The notes below the pieces were generated by a model that searched no databases, was not told the DNA's origin, and was given only the letters and a program-made list of their open reading frames with translations. The translations under genes and the position numbers were made by a program. Below are positions 20,826 to 29,761 of a stretch of 64,000 bases of DNA, piece by piece (within the stretch, counting starts at the first letter, position 1; the number at the start of each line of letters is the position of its first letter). Source of the DNA: Dinoroseobacter shibae DFL 12 = DSM 16493 (GTDB taxonomy: Bacteria; Pseudomonadota; Alphaproteobacteria; Rhodobacterales; Rhodobacteraceae); contig NC_009956.1 of the NCBI RefSeq assembly GCF_000018145.1, positions 88,971-152,970 of the forward strand, read 5' to 3'.

Positions 20826-21070
20826 CGCTCAGTCCTGAACGCTGGTGTTCCCACAATTCTTCTGTCCAAGCGCGGCGACCGCCCCCCACGTGCATCGGTC
20901 GCGCCCCTGTTTCGCCGTTCAGGTGAGCGATTGCACGTTAAGGCGTGTCCCCCCATTTCATCAGCAAACAGGCCAACGGTCAGTCTGGACACCTGGCACT
21001 TTTGGAACCCGGGCGGCGGTTTGGGCATTCGCCCAAGAGACGCTTGTTCATTCAGAGAGGGATCTTGCTC

Positions 21071-21688
21071 ATGTCCAATGGTGCAACCGAACACACCACC
21101 GAGACGCCCAATGCCGCCGAACGCAAGGCGTTCGTGGCCGGGCGCGAGGCCGGGTCGAACCGGTGGCTTCTGTACATCGTGGGCGGCGTGTCCATCCTTG
21201 CTGGGGTCATTGCGATTGCCATGCCGTTGCTGGGCACCTTGACGGCGGCAATCGTGGCTGGTGCGGCGCTTATCGCCAGCGGGCTCGCGGGATTGTTTAC
21301 CGCGCTTCGCCGTCACGAAGGATGGCACGTGGCCGCTGCCTTTGCCTTGGCGCTGCTGTCTATTCTCGTCGGCATCATGATCTTTTTGCAGCCTATCGCG
21401 GGGATTTTCGCCCTCACGACGCTCGTGATCGCGTGGTTTGCCGCGAGCGGTGTGCTGCGCGTCTATTACGGCGCGCGCATGGTGCGCGACGGGGGCGGCT
21501 GGATGATCGGCACCGGTGTGCTGTCCATTGCGGTCGCGCTGCTCTTGTGGTTCGGTCTGCCGTTCAGCGCGACCTGGGTGCTGGGGGTCGTGTTGGGCGT
21601 GGACCTGATGCTGTGGGGGGCGTTGTTGATCGCCTATGCCGTTCGCGCGGGCAGGTGGACCGCCGCCGACCCGCAAGAGGTGGGCTGA
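21071..21688 (+). CDS. HdeD-family (DUF308) membrane protein
   Basis: The protein of about 205 residues has six hydrophobic segments made of three repeated DUF308-like pairs (WLLYIVGGVSILAGVIAIAM, FALALLSILVGIMIFLQPI, MIGTGVLSIAVALLLWFGL). HdeD relatives are linked to acid resistance in enterobacteria; the role here is inferred only. The start at 21071 (MSNGATEH) is chosen because a purine-rich ribosome binding site lies just upstream, whereas the longer frame encodes hydrophilic sequence not typical of the family. It converges with the cytochrome c gene 4 bases away. Confidence 0.85.
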   Translation: MSNGATEHTTETPNAAERKAFVAGREAGSNRWLLYIVGGVSILAGVIAIAMPLLGTLTAAIVAGAALIASGLAGLFTALRRHEGWHVAAAFALALLSILVGIMIFLQPIAGIFALTTLVIAWFAASGVLRVYYGARMVRDGGGWMIGTGVLSIAVALLLWFGLPFSATWVLGVVLGVDLMLWGALLIAYAVRAGRWTAADPQEVG

Positions 21689-21692
21689 GGGG

Positions 21693-22124
21693 TCATGGCG
21701 CTGGCGCGTCGCGCAGGTTCTGGACCTCCTCGGGTGTCAGGTTGCTGTCATAGCGGTTGCCGAGGTTCTGCTGGATATAGGTGACGACTTCGACGATTTG
21801 CTCGTTGCTCAGCCAATCGTTGAAGGCGGGCATCGCACCCATGCCGTTCACCACGATCCAGGCCGGATACCGTGCGCTTTGCAGCCGCGGATTGGCCGCG
21901 AGGGTCGGGTATTGTGCAGCGCCCAAAGCGCCCTGGCCCTGCGGCTGGTGGCAGCCGGCGCAGGCGACCATGTAGATCTCTTCACCGCTGTTCACGAGGA
22001 AGCCGTCCGTGCTTGCCGAAAGGGCCTCGGTCGACTCGTGTCGTTCGGGATTGCCCTGGGCAAATAGCGCCGTCGCGGCCACGATGCAGCCGACGGCCAG
22101 TGTCGTGATACGAAACGGGTTCAT
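21693..22124 (-). CDS. Monoheme cytochrome c, last gene of the oxidase operon
   Basis: The 143-residue product has a signal-peptide-like N-terminus (MNPFRITTLAVGCIVAATAL) and one heme c site, CAGCH (C55, C58, H59). A probable distal Met ligand lies in NGMGAMPAFND. It is a class I periplasmic cytochrome c. Its ATG overlaps the stop of the flavin amine oxidase by 4 bases (ATGA). That coupling suggests it takes electrons from that flavoenzyme or passes them to the oxidase encoded upstream. Confidence 0.9.
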   Translation of the reverse strand: MNPFRITTLAVGCIVAATALFAQGNPERHESTEALSASTDGFLVNSGEEIYMVACAGCHQPQGQGALGAAQYPTLAANPRLQSARYPAWIVVNGMGAMPAFNDWLSNEQIVEVVTYIQQNLGNRYDSNLTPEEVQNLRDAPAP

Positions 22125-23746
22125 TGGTTGCCTCCTTGCGTGGAATACAGGCCCGAGGCGGCCACGTCGTTCAGGCGCCGGATCGCGTCGAGCGAAGACA
22201 GGATCGAGCCTTCCTGCCAACCGGGCAGGTAGCTCAGATGTTCGCCCGCACAGACGATCCGCCGGTCGACCCGGGCCGCGGCACGGTAGCTTTCGTCGCG
22301 GGTGTCCCAATTCGAATAGCACCCCAGCATCCAGGGCACACGGTGCCAGCTCAGCGCGACACCGGAGCTGAATTCCTCGGCTGCCTGGGGGTGAATGATC
22401 TTCAACTGGTTGCGGATGCTCTCTATTCGTTCTTCGGGCGACATGGAGTTGTAGGCATAGGCCTGAGGCCCATAGACATACGCGGCCAGCAACACGCCCG
22501 GTCCGGTCGAGTGCATTTCGTTCGAGGGATAGCCGATCTCGGCGATCGGCAGGTCGGTCAGGGTGATGCCGCCATAGATCGCGAGATCCTGTTCCCAGAA
22601 GCGACGCTTCATTTCGAAGCCGGCCTTGACCGACTCGTGATAGTGCAACTCGCGCATGGCCGCGCGCATGTCGGCGGCGACATCGATTTCGATCTGGCTG
22701 AGCACCGTGAAGGGGATCGTGCAGACGCACCAGTCGGCGGTCGACCGATGCTCCTTGCCGCTGACGCCGGTTTCGGTCCAGTCGACGGTGACGCCTGCGC
22801 TGTCCTGCATGATCCTGGTGACCCGCGCGTTGTGGGTGATCAGATCGCCGACCTCGCGTTCGAAGGCATGGGCGATCTCCTCCATTCCGCCCTTGGGCTG
22901 GAACATCGGTGCGTGATGGCGATAGGTCGTATGATTGCGCAGGTACTGCCAGAACCGGCTGTCGAGGATGTCTTTCAGCTCGATTGGCTTTTCCGGGGTG
23001 GGGGCGGCGTCGAGCAGCCCACCGCCCGGCGCGCCGGAGTTGGGGTAGCCGCGATAGCTCGAGACCTCGAGCCGCTCGGTATAGCGGTACTGGCCGTCGA
23101 GCACGCCGAAGGACTTGAGGCTTTCAAGCAGCATCTCGGCGTCCTCGGCGGTGATCTGGTCGGCGAAGGCGCCCTGGTTTACGCTTTTGGCCAGCATCTC
23201 GGTGATGCCGCCGACGTAATCGGCCCAGATGTTGTGGTATCGCTGGGGCTTGCCGCCGAACGCGTCGGGGGAGTGCAGGAAAGCGTTCTGGTCCTCCTGC
23301 ACGAAGATCTCAAGCTCCACCCCGAGGCGCTGACAGTAATCGAGCACCGCGCGGTGGTGGTGCGGGATACGCCAGGGGCCGATGTTGATGTACTGGCCTT
23401 GGCTGAAGTTGCAGGTCTGCTCGTATCCACCAAGCTCACGGAAGCTGTCGCCGCCCTTGAGCGTCCAGCACCTGCCGCCCGCGCGGCTCTGGTATTCGAG
23501 GATTTCGACCTCGTAGCCCGCGCGCCGCAACTCAAAGGCCGCGACCATGCCCGCAAGGCCAGCGCCGAGCACGAGGACCTTCTCGCCCTGGGGGGCGCCT
23601 TCGAGGGCCGGTGGGCCGTCATAGGGCGAGGGCAGGCTATGGCCCATCGTGGTCATTGCGCCCATCATGGCACTGGCGCCGCCGGCGACACCGATCAGCT
23701 GAAGCAGGTCGCGGCGGGACATCTGAAACCGGGGGTCGTCTTGCAT
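22121..23746 (-). CDS. Tat-exported flavin-dependent amine oxidase
   Basis: The 541-residue protein begins with a twin-arginine signal (SRRDLLQLIGVAGG, R11-R12), predicting folded export to the periplasm. A dinucleotide-binding motif, VLVLGAGLAGMVAAFEL (about residues 58-74), is followed by SRAGGRCWT, typical of flavin monoamine and L-amino acid oxidases. The C-terminal FAD segment (VDRRIVCAGEHLSYLPGWQEG) is also present. It probably oxidises an amine or amino acid, but the substrate cannot be told from sequence. Co-translation with a cytochrome c and proximity to a heme-copper oxidase suggest a dehydrogenase role feeding cytochromes instead of direct O2 use. A GGAG sequence precedes the start. 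Confidence 0.87.
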   Translation of the reverse strand: MQDDPRFQMSRRDLLQLIGVAGGASAMMGAMTTMGHSLPSPYDGPPALEGAPQGEKVLVLGAGLAGMVAAFELRRAGYEVEILEYQSRAGGRCWTLKGGDSFRELGGYEQTCNFSQGQYINIGPWRIPHHHRAVLDYCQRLGVELEIFVQEDQNAFLHSPDAFGGKPQRYHNIWADYVGGITEMLAKSVNQGAFADQITAEDAEMLLESLKSFGVLDGQYRYTERLEVSSYRGYPNSGAPGGGLLDAAPTPEKPIELKDILDSRFWQYLRNHTTYRHHAPMFQPKGGMEEIAHAFEREVGDLITHNARVTRIMQDSAGVTVDWTETGVSGKEHRSTADWCVCTIPFTVLSQIEIDVAADMRAAMRELHYHESVKAGFEMKRRFWEQDLAIYGGITLTDLPIAEIGYPSNEMHSTGPGVLLAAYVYGPQAYAYNSMSPEERIESIRNQLKIIHPQAAEEFSSGVALSWHRVPWMLGCYSNWDTRDESYRAAARVDRRIVCAGEHLSYLPGWQEGSILSSLDAIRRLNDVAASGLYSTQGGNQ

Positions 23747-23768
23747 GGCTGGTCTCCTTTTGCGGGGG

Positions 23769-24488
23769 TCAGCGGGTTTGCGTCGGGGCCGGCCCGGACG
23801 GTGTCTCTTTGAAGAACCGCAGGGCCAGGGAAGCGATGGAGGTCAAGAACAGCGCCCCGCCCGCCACCCACATCAGGGCTCCTGCGAGTTGCTGATCGGC
23901 CAGGGCGGTTAGCCCGTAGTTGAGGGTCGTGGCCAGGTGCCAGTCGTGCCAGGCGACGGGTGCAAGGGTCAGCATCGAGGCGTAGACCGTCAGCTGTGCG
24001 CCGGTCAGCGCCGCGGCGCCGAGCGCCATGTGTGGGCGCGCGCGCATCGCCGCAAAGAGCAGGGTGGCGGACCCGAAAAGGCTCAGATGCATGGACCAGT
24101 AGCCCAGATCGCTCTCGAGCGTGGCCTGATAGGGGCCGGGCGCGTGCCAAACCCAGAACAGCACCGCGAACAGGATCGCGCAGGGCAGGGCGGGCAGGCG
24201 CATCCTTGGCAGAGCCGCGGCCAGGATCGGCGCGGCGACGAGCGTCAGCAGGATATGCTGGCCCACGCGGGCCGAGAAAAGCGCAATGGAGGCCGCACAG
24301 AGCGGCGAGACGAAAAGCAGGCCGACAAGGCCCCAGGCAAGCCCGAAGCGTGCCTTGTCCTTCAGAAGGACAAATCCGGCGAGCCCGGCCAATGCGAGCC
24401 CGGACAACAGGTACGGGTCAAGGGTCCAGCGGCTCCAGAGCTCGGCTGGCATGGGCGGGGCGCCGCAGAAGGGGACGTAGGTGTCCAT
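23769..24488 (-). CDS. CtaG-like (caa3-type) cytochrome c oxidase assembly protein
   Basis: The protein of about 239 residues has around seven membrane segments and matches the CtaG_Caa3 family found with caa3-type oxidases (HILLTLVAAPILAAALP, FAVLFWVWHAPGPYQATLE, HLSLFGSATLLFAAM). Conserved His residues lie within membrane segments and may handle copper. The start at 24488 (MDTYVPFCGAPP) is chosen because sequence upstream is unrelated to the family. It sits 16 bases after the small oxidase-cluster protein and 22 bases before the amine oxidase gene. It should help insert copper into the oxidase. Confidence 0.85.
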   Translation of the reverse strand: MDTYVPFCGAPPMPAELWSRWTLDPYLLSGLALAGLAGFVLLKDKARFGLAWGLVGLLFVSPLCAASIALFSARVGQHILLTLVAAPILAAALPRMRLPALPCAILFAVLFWVWHAPGPYQATLESDLGYWSMHLSLFGSATLLFAAMRARPHMALGAAALTGAQLTVYASMLTLAPVAWHDWHLATTLNYGLTALADQQLAGALMWVAGGALFLTSIASLALRFFKETPSGPAPTQTR

Positions 24489-24504
24489 AGTGTTCTCCTT
24501 GTTT

Positions 24505-24834
24505 TTAGCCCGTACAGCCCGACACGCGCAGAATGGGCCAGACGTTGGCAAGAACCGCCAGGAACGAGATCAGCGCCGACCACCAGGCCGCTTGCGCGAG
24601 CGGCAATTCCGGACCGTCGGGCCCGACGCGCCTCATGCCGCGGCCGGACAGGATCAGCAGCACGAGGATCGCAACCGCGATCGTACCGGTCACCAGCGCC
24701 GCGACGGCAGCCATGGTATCCGGCCCCAGCAACCCGCGCGGCGAGCAAGCGGCCGAGATCAGCGCATAGATGGCGATGAAATGGATCGCCCACAGCGTAA
24801 TGGGCGTGGCGATGCGAAAGAGGTTCGTGGTCAT
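24505..24834 (-). CDS. Small three-helix membrane protein of the oxidase cluster
   Basis: The 109-residue protein has three hydrophobic segments (ITLWAIHFIAIYALISAAC, AAVAALVTGTIAVAILVLLI, AWWSALISFLAVLANVWPIL). Its ATG overlaps the CoxA-CoxC stop by 4 bases. Similar small proteins occur in caa3-type oxidase operons, so it may be an accessory or fourth subunit; this rests on position and topology. A longer open frame reaching 25092 is an artefact overlapping the oxidase gene. Confidence 0.7.
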   Translation of the reverse strand: MTTNLFRIATPITLWAIHFIAIYALISAACSPRGLLGPDTMAAVAALVTGTIAVAILVLLILSGRGMRRVGPDGPELPLAQAAWWSALISFLAVLANVWPILRVSGCTG

Positions 24835-27392
24835 TGTGGCGTCCCCGCGAACAGGAAGGCGATGGCGGTGATCAGCGCCATGGTGGCGGTGGCTTTGCCG
24901 AAGCTGCCAAGCAGCATGTCGGGCAGGCCCTGACCGGGCTTGGTGGCGCCCACGGCCTTGCGCAGGGCGTTGAACACCGTCCACAAGAGCGCCACGGATA
25001 TCAGGGCCGTGAGATAGGCGCCGATCGCCCATCCGACGGCGGCGAAAGCCGTGCTCCAGGGGTCGATGGGCAGGAGGGCAAGGCCAAAGCACATGGTTAG
25101 CCCGATCAGGCAGGCGGCCAGCAGGATATTGAGGCTTCCGGTCATCCAGAGCGATGCGCGCGCGTGGGCCCGTCCGACCATCCAGCTAAGCGCGAAGACC
25201 ACGACCGACAGGCCGAGCGCGAGAAGGGCGAAGATGCGCGCGGGCCGCTGGGTCGCCTCGGCAAAGATCGGTTGCGTGTTCCAGAGGTAGAGCCCCGCGA
25301 AGAGCAGCGAGAAAAACAGCGCAAAGAGGATCATGATCGTTCCGACGAGACCCACATGCAGGTGACTTTGCTTGTCGATCGCATTGACCGGCAGGCGCAG
25401 TCCCTCGATGCCGATGTCTCGGTCGACACCGCTGTCCGAAGGCTCCCATGCCCAGCCGGCGAAGCCGATCAGCGCGATGCCCGCCCCGATCGCGCAGAGC
25501 CAGTAGACCGAGGCGAGGGTGGCGCCGAAGAGCAGCGCAAGGCCCAAGGCCGCGATCAGCGGGAACCATGTCGGGTGCGGCAGGCGCAGTATCTGCAGCG
25601 GTTCGCCCGTGACGATGTGGCAGCCCAGTGTTTCGCGCCGGTGATCCGGGTAGTCGCGCAGGGCGCCGCGCACCTCTGCGCCGGGCGTCTCGGCCAGTTC
25701 CGGTTGATCCCAAAGCGGCTCGCGCGAGGTGATGCGCGGAATGGCGCGGAAGTTGTAGCCGGGCGTGACCGGTTCATAGAGCCATTCCAGCGTGCTTGCG
25801 CCCCATGGGTTGCGCCCCGCCCGTGGCCCGACGCGCCGGTGGCGGAAGAAATCCCAGATGAACAGCGCGATCCCGGCGGCCAGAATGAAGGCGCCGATGG
25901 TCGACAGCATGTTCAGCCGGTCCCAGCCGATGCCTCCGGGATAGGTCGCGACCCGCCGCGGCATGCCCCGCATCCCCGTCAGGTGCATCATGAAGAAGGC
26001 CAGGTTGAAGCCGGAAAACATGAGCCAGAACACCCATTTCCCCAACCGCTCGGACATCATGCGGCCGGTGAAATGCGGCACCCAGTAGTACAGCGCGCCG
26101 AACATCGGGAACACCATGCCGCCGATCAGCACGTAATGCAGATGCGCCACCACGAAGTAGCTGTCATGCGCTTGCAGGTTGAATGGCACCGCCGCCACCA
26201 TGACGCCCGTCATGCCACCCAGGACGAAGATGAACAGAAAGCCCAGTATGAAGTGCATCGGTACGGTCAGGCGCGGCTTGCCCTGGCTGAGCGTGGCGAT
26301 GAAGCAGAAGATCTGCACGCCGGTGGGCACGGCGACCATGGTCGAGGCGGCGGAGAACAACGACAGCGACAGGATCGGCAGGCCGGTTGCGAACATGTGA
26401 TGCGCCCAGAGCCCGAAACTTAGGAAGGACATCGTCACCACCGCCGCGACGGCAAAGCCGTAGCCGAAGAGCGGCTTGCCCACGAAAGTCGGCAGCATCG
26501 TGGCCACCATGCCGGCCGCCGGCAGGAAGATGATATAGACCTCCGGGTGGCCGAACAGCCAGAACAGGTGCTGCCACAGGAGCGGATCGCCCCCCAAGGT
26601 GTGGTCGAAGAACGGCAGACCCAGCAGGCGCTCTGCCTCCAGCAGGATCGAGCCGATGATCAGCGGCGGAAAGGCAATCGCGATCATGAAGGCGGTGGCC
26701 AGGAGATACCACATCAGGATCGGCATCTTGGTCAGGCTCATGCCCGGCGCGCGGGAACACAGGATAGCGGCGATGATCTCGACCGCCGCGGTGACGCTTG
26801 CGATCTCGGCCAGGGTGATCCCGATCAGCCAGAAATCCGCGCTGAGCCCTTCGGTATAGGCCGAGGTCGACAGCGGCACATACATGAACCACCCGCCATC
26901 CGGGGCCGCGTCGAACAGGAAGGACGACAGCACGATGATGCCGCCGAAGAGGTAGCAGTAATAGCCGAAGGCGCCGAGGCGTGGAAACACCAGGTCCCGC
27001 GCGCCGATCATCAGCGGGATCAGATAGACGGCGAACCCTTCTAGCATCGGGATCGCGAACAGGAACATCATGATGGTCCCGTGCATGGTGAACAGCTGAT
27101 TGTAGGTTTCGCTGCTTAGGAAGGTGTTCTCGGGCACCATCAGCTGAAGGCGCACCAGGAGCGCGAAGACCCCGGCGATCAGGAAAAAGATGAACCCGGT
27201 GATCAGGAAACGCTTGCCCACCGCCCGGTGGCTGACCGCGGACAGGACGCGAATGCCGGAGGGCTGTTCCCAGATGCCTTCGAAATCCTTGCCCATCTCG
27301 CCCTTCGGGGCAACGTCATAGGCGGGCTTGCGTGCCGCCGGCTGCGGGCTGGGCGGCTCGGCGCCCCGTGGCTGGGGGAAGGTGTCGGTCAT
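24831..27392 (-). CDS. Cytochrome c oxidase subunit I-III fusion (CoxA-CoxC type)
   Basis: The 853-residue protein joins a subunit I domain (about residues 45-560) to a subunit III-like domain (about 560-853). It carries the metal ligands of an aa3-type oxygen reductase: H104 (TMHGTIMMF), GHPEVY with H282, E284 and Y286, H331-H332 (WAHHMF), H417 and H419 (VVAHLHYVL). D133 at the D-channel entrance (GARDLVFPR) and E284 place it with A1-type pumps. In the usual PTGIKIF segment, which holds the K-channel lysine, this protein reads PTGVQIF, so Q360 replaces Lys. The start at 27392 (MTDTFPQPRG) overlaps coxB by 4 bases; the longer open frame upstream is spurious. Confidence 0.93.
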   Translation of the reverse strand: MTDTFPQPRGAEPPSPQPAARKPAYDVAPKGEMGKDFEGIWEQPSGIRVLSAVSHRAVGKRFLITGFIFFLIAGVFALLVRLQLMVPENTFLSSETYNQLFTMHGTIMMFLFAIPMLEGFAVYLIPLMIGARDLVFPRLGAFGYYCYLFGGIIVLSSFLFDAAPDGGWFMYVPLSTSAYTEGLSADFWLIGITLAEIASVTAAVEIIAAILCSRAPGMSLTKMPILMWYLLATAFMIAIAFPPLIIGSILLEAERLLGLPFFDHTLGGDPLLWQHLFWLFGHPEVYIIFLPAAGMVATMLPTFVGKPLFGYGFAVAAVVTMSFLSFGLWAHHMFATGLPILSLSLFSAASTMVAVPTGVQIFCFIATLSQGKPRLTVPMHFILGFLFIFVLGGMTGVMVAAVPFNLQAHDSYFVVAHLHYVLIGGMVFPMFGALYYWVPHFTGRMMSERLGKWVFWLMFSGFNLAFFMMHLTGMRGMPRRVATYPGGIGWDRLNMLSTIGAFILAAGIALFIWDFFRHRRVGPRAGRNPWGASTLEWLYEPVTPGYNFRAIPRITSREPLWDQPELAETPGAEVRGALRDYPDHRRETLGCHIVTGEPLQILRLPHPTWFPLIAALGLALLFGATLASVYWLCAIGAGIALIGFAGWAWEPSDSGVDRDIGIEGLRLPVNAIDKQSHLHVGLVGTIMILFALFFSLLFAGLYLWNTQPIFAEATQRPARIFALLALGLSVVVFALSWMVGRAHARASLWMTGSLNILLAACLIGLTMCFGLALLPIDPWSTAFAAVGWAIGAYLTALISVALLWTVFNALRKAVGATKPGQGLPDMLLGSFGKATATMALITAIAFLFAGTPQ

Positions 27393-28429
27393 TGCAGGCT
27401 CACGAGGTAAGCGGACAGGTTGCGCAGATCCGGACCGCTGAGGTGGTTGTAGGAGGGCATTTGCGCGCCGGGCTTCATGTCCTGCACATCGGCGATCCAG
27501 CCTGCGACGTTGCCCTGGTTCATGCGCCACATGCCCGCGCCGAGGCTGGCGCGCGCGCCCAGACGGGTCAGGTCGGGGCCCAGCCGCCCACCTTCTGCGA
27601 CCCCGCGGATTTCGTGACAGGCGGCACAGCCGGCGCTCAGGAAAACCTCGCGTCCCTCGGCTTGCGCGGGTCGGGCCACGTCGCGCGCCGCGCCGCGCGT
27701 GGTGGCAAGCCACTTGTCGAAGGCCTCGGGGGGCAGGACCGTTACCTCGAATGCCATTTTCGGGTGGGACAACCCGCAGAACTCGGCGCATTGGCCGCGG
27801 AACTGGCCGGTTTCGGTCGCGGTTATCGTCAGAGTGTTGGTGCGTCCGGGGATCATGTCCATCTTGCCCGAAATCGAGGGCACCCAGAAGGAATGGATCA
27901 CATCGTTGGAGTTCAGACGCAGGGTGACCGGGCGACCCTCGGGCAGGATCAATTCATTGGCGTCCCGCAACGGTGTCCCGTCCGGATCGTAGACCACATC
28001 CCACCAGAACTGATAGCCGGTCACCTCGATCACCAGTGCGTCGGGTGCGGGCCGCGTCGTCGCCACAAGGGCAGCGGTCGACGCCACCATCACGGTCGAG
28101 ATTGCTATGAGCGGCGTGATCACGCCGCCGGTCCACACCCACCAATGGCCTGCTGGGCGTTTGCTGTGCCATGCGAACCAGGCGATCGCCATCACGACCA
28201 CGAACACCGCCCCGAGGCCCACGACCATGCCGATTGTCAGGTCATAGGCGGCGGCGGCACCCAGCCCGCTTGGTTCCAGCGCGGATTGCGAATTCCAGAT
28301 GTCGAGGGCGCTGCGATCCCCCAAGCTTTCGAGCGCAGCATCTTCGGCTGACGTGTCGAGATCCGGGGCCTCGCCCACGATGTCCCGCACACTGCGCCCG
28401 CCAAGAATGTCGAGATCTTCGTCCATCAC
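27389..28429 (-). CDS. Cytochrome c oxidase subunit II with fused cytochrome c domain
   Basis: The 346-residue protein has two membrane segments (about residues 64-88 and 99-123) and a CuA domain with H179, C214, E216, C218, H222 and M225 (GQCAEFCGLSHPKM). A C-terminal heme c domain has CAACH (C268, C271, H272) and a candidate Met ligand at M324. This is a caa3-type arrangement in which cytochrome c is tethered to the oxidase. The first 60 residues form an unusual acidic extension (MMDEDLDILGG...) with no signal peptide or lipobox. Both ends overlap the neighbouring genes by 4 bases. Confidence 0.93.
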   Translation of the reverse strand: MMDEDLDILGGRSVRDIVGEAPDLDTSAEDAALESLGDRSALDIWNSQSALEPSGLGAAAAYDLTIGMVVGLGAVFVVVMAIAWFAWHSKRPAGHWWVWTGGVITPLIAISTVMVASTAALVATTRPAPDALVIEVTGYQFWWDVVYDPDGTPLRDANELILPEGRPVTLRLNSNDVIHSFWVPSISGKMDMIPGRTNTLTITATETGQFRGQCAEFCGLSHPKMAFEVTVLPPEAFDKWLATTRGAARDVARPAQAEGREVFLSAGCAACHEIRGVAEGGRLGPDLTRLGARASLGAGMWRMNQGNVAGWIADVQDMKPGAQMPSYNHLSGPDLRNLSAYLVSLQ

Positions 28430-28923
28430 TCGCCTCGCAACGTGAAGAGGTACGCTGCCATGTCACGTGCCTCGGCTTCGGTCACGCCAAGGTCGGGCAT
28501 GGCCGTGTTCGGCGCATACGTGGTCGGATTGACAAGCCAGCGGACCAAGCCGCCCGGCTCGTTGGGCAGAACGCCGCCCACATAGGCGCGGTCGGCCAGC
28601 CCACCGAGGTCAGGTCCGACCGAGCCATCGGCGCCCGTCACGCCGGGAATGGTGTGGCAGGCACCGCAGCCGTGCAGGATCATGAGCTGCGCGCCGTGCG
28701 ACGCATCGGCGCCATAGACGTTGCGCGCTGCGGCTTCCCAGTCCGGCTGACCATCGGCCGGGCCGCTGCGAAACCAGGCGGCAAGGTCGCTGAAGGCCGC
28801 GGATGTGGTCGTGGCGAGAGCGTGGCCGGGGCTGTTCTCGGGACGCAGGGCTGACCAAGCCATCGCGGCGACCGCAAGGGAGAACAGGGCCAGAACCGTT
28901 GCATATGTGGCTGTGGGGCGCAT
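28426..28923 (-). CDS. Monoheme cytochrome c of the oxidase operon
   Basis: The 165-residue protein has an N-terminal hydrophobic anchor or signal (ATVLALFSLAVAAMAW) and one heme c motif, CGACH (C86, C89, H90). A likely Met ligand lies in NTAMPDLGV. It overlaps coxB by 4 bases and follows the diheme cytochrome by 7 bases. It probably relays electrons between the diheme cytochrome and the CuA/heme c of subunit II. Confidence 0.9.
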   Translation of the reverse strand: MRPTATYATVLALFSLAVAAMAWSALRPENSPGHALATTTSAAFSDLAAWFRSGPADGQPDWEAAARNVYGADASHGAQLMILHGCGACHTIPGVTGADGSVGPDLGGLADRAYVGGVLPNEPGGLVRWLVNPTTYAPNTAMPDLGVTEAEARDMAAYLFTLRGE

Positions 28924-28930
28924 AGGCGGA

Positions 28931-29746
28931 TCACTCGGTGTCGACGGTCATGTCGACGTTGACCGCAACCTCGGCGCCGGCACCGGCGGGCCGGACGCGG
29001 GCGTAGTATTCACTGACGGCGCGCATGTCTTCGGACGACATCTTTTCTGCGATAGAAGACATCACGTTCATCGCGTCATTGTCGCGCACGCCCTCTGCCC
29101 ATAGCTCCAGTTGATGGGTCATGTAATTGGCGTATTGCCCGGCGAGGTAGGGAACGGAGGGCGGGTTGCCCATGCCGCTGGGTCCATGGCAATTCACGCA
29201 TGCAGGGATGCCCCGCTCGGCTGACCCCACCGCGCCCAATTGTCCGCCCCATTGCAGCAATTCCGGTTCGATATCGCCGATCACGGGGCGGAAGGGGGCA
29301 TCAATGGCCGCGTAATGGGCCGAGACGGCCTCCATCTCGCGTTCGGTCAGGCGCTGAGCGACGCCCGACATCACCTTGTTGGGCCGCGCGCCGGAGGCGT
29401 AGTCGATCAGCTGTTTGTAGAGGTACCATCCCGATTGCCCGGCGATGCGCGGAAAAGCGCCGGACCCGTCGCCCATCCCCTCTGCCCCGTGGCAAGCGAT
29501 GCACGCCATGCCGGATCCGCCCGCCTCGGCCCCGCCCATGGCGACCAGTCGGCCCAGTTCCAGCAGGTCATCGGTGACCTCTCGCTGAACCTCGACATTG
29601 AAAAGCACCCTGTCGTCTTCCAGCCGTGCTTCCAGCGCCTTGATACCGGGGTCGGTCTCATAGTCCTGCGCGTTCAGGGCAAAGACGCCAATACCGACAA
29701 CGGCGAAAGCGGTTGTGATTACAAAGGGGCTGTTGAGGCGGGGCAT
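28931..29746 (-). CDS. Diheme cytochrome c (c4-like)
   Basis: The 271-residue periplasmic protein has an N-terminal signal sequence (residues 1-26) and two cytochrome c domains with CIACH (C82, C85, H86) and CVNCH (C183, C186, H187). Each domain has the c4-type pattern HGxxGxGxxxxxPxxAGQ (PRIAGQSGWYLYKQL and PYLAGQYANYMTHQL). It lies 15 bases after the GMC flavoprotein gene. That makes it the most likely direct electron acceptor of the flavoprotein. Confidence 0.92.
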   Translation of the reverse strand: MPRLNSPFVITTAFAVVGIGVFALNAQDYETDPGIKALEARLEDDRVLFNVEVQREVTDDLLELGRLVAMGGAEAGGSGMACIACHGAEGMGDGSGAFPRIAGQSGWYLYKQLIDYASGARPNKVMSGVAQRLTEREMEAVSAHYAAIDAPFRPVIGDIEPELLQWGGQLGAVGSAERGIPACVNCHGPSGMGNPPSVPYLAGQYANYMTHQLELWAEGVRDNDAMNVMSSIAEKMSSEDMRAVSEYYARVRPAGAGAEVAVNVDMTVDTE

Positions 29747-29761
29747 GGGTGCAGTCCTTTC

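Noticed and set aside
22124..23812. 562-residue plus-strand open frame
   Set aside because: It is antisense to the flavin amine oxidase gene, whose FAD and Tat motifs are clear; no family features are seen in the antisense product.
24505..25092. 195-residue version of the small oxidase-cluster protein
   Set aside because: The first 85 residues overlap the CoxA-CoxC gene in another frame and look like shadow sequence; the ATG at 24834 with the ATGA overlap is preferred.
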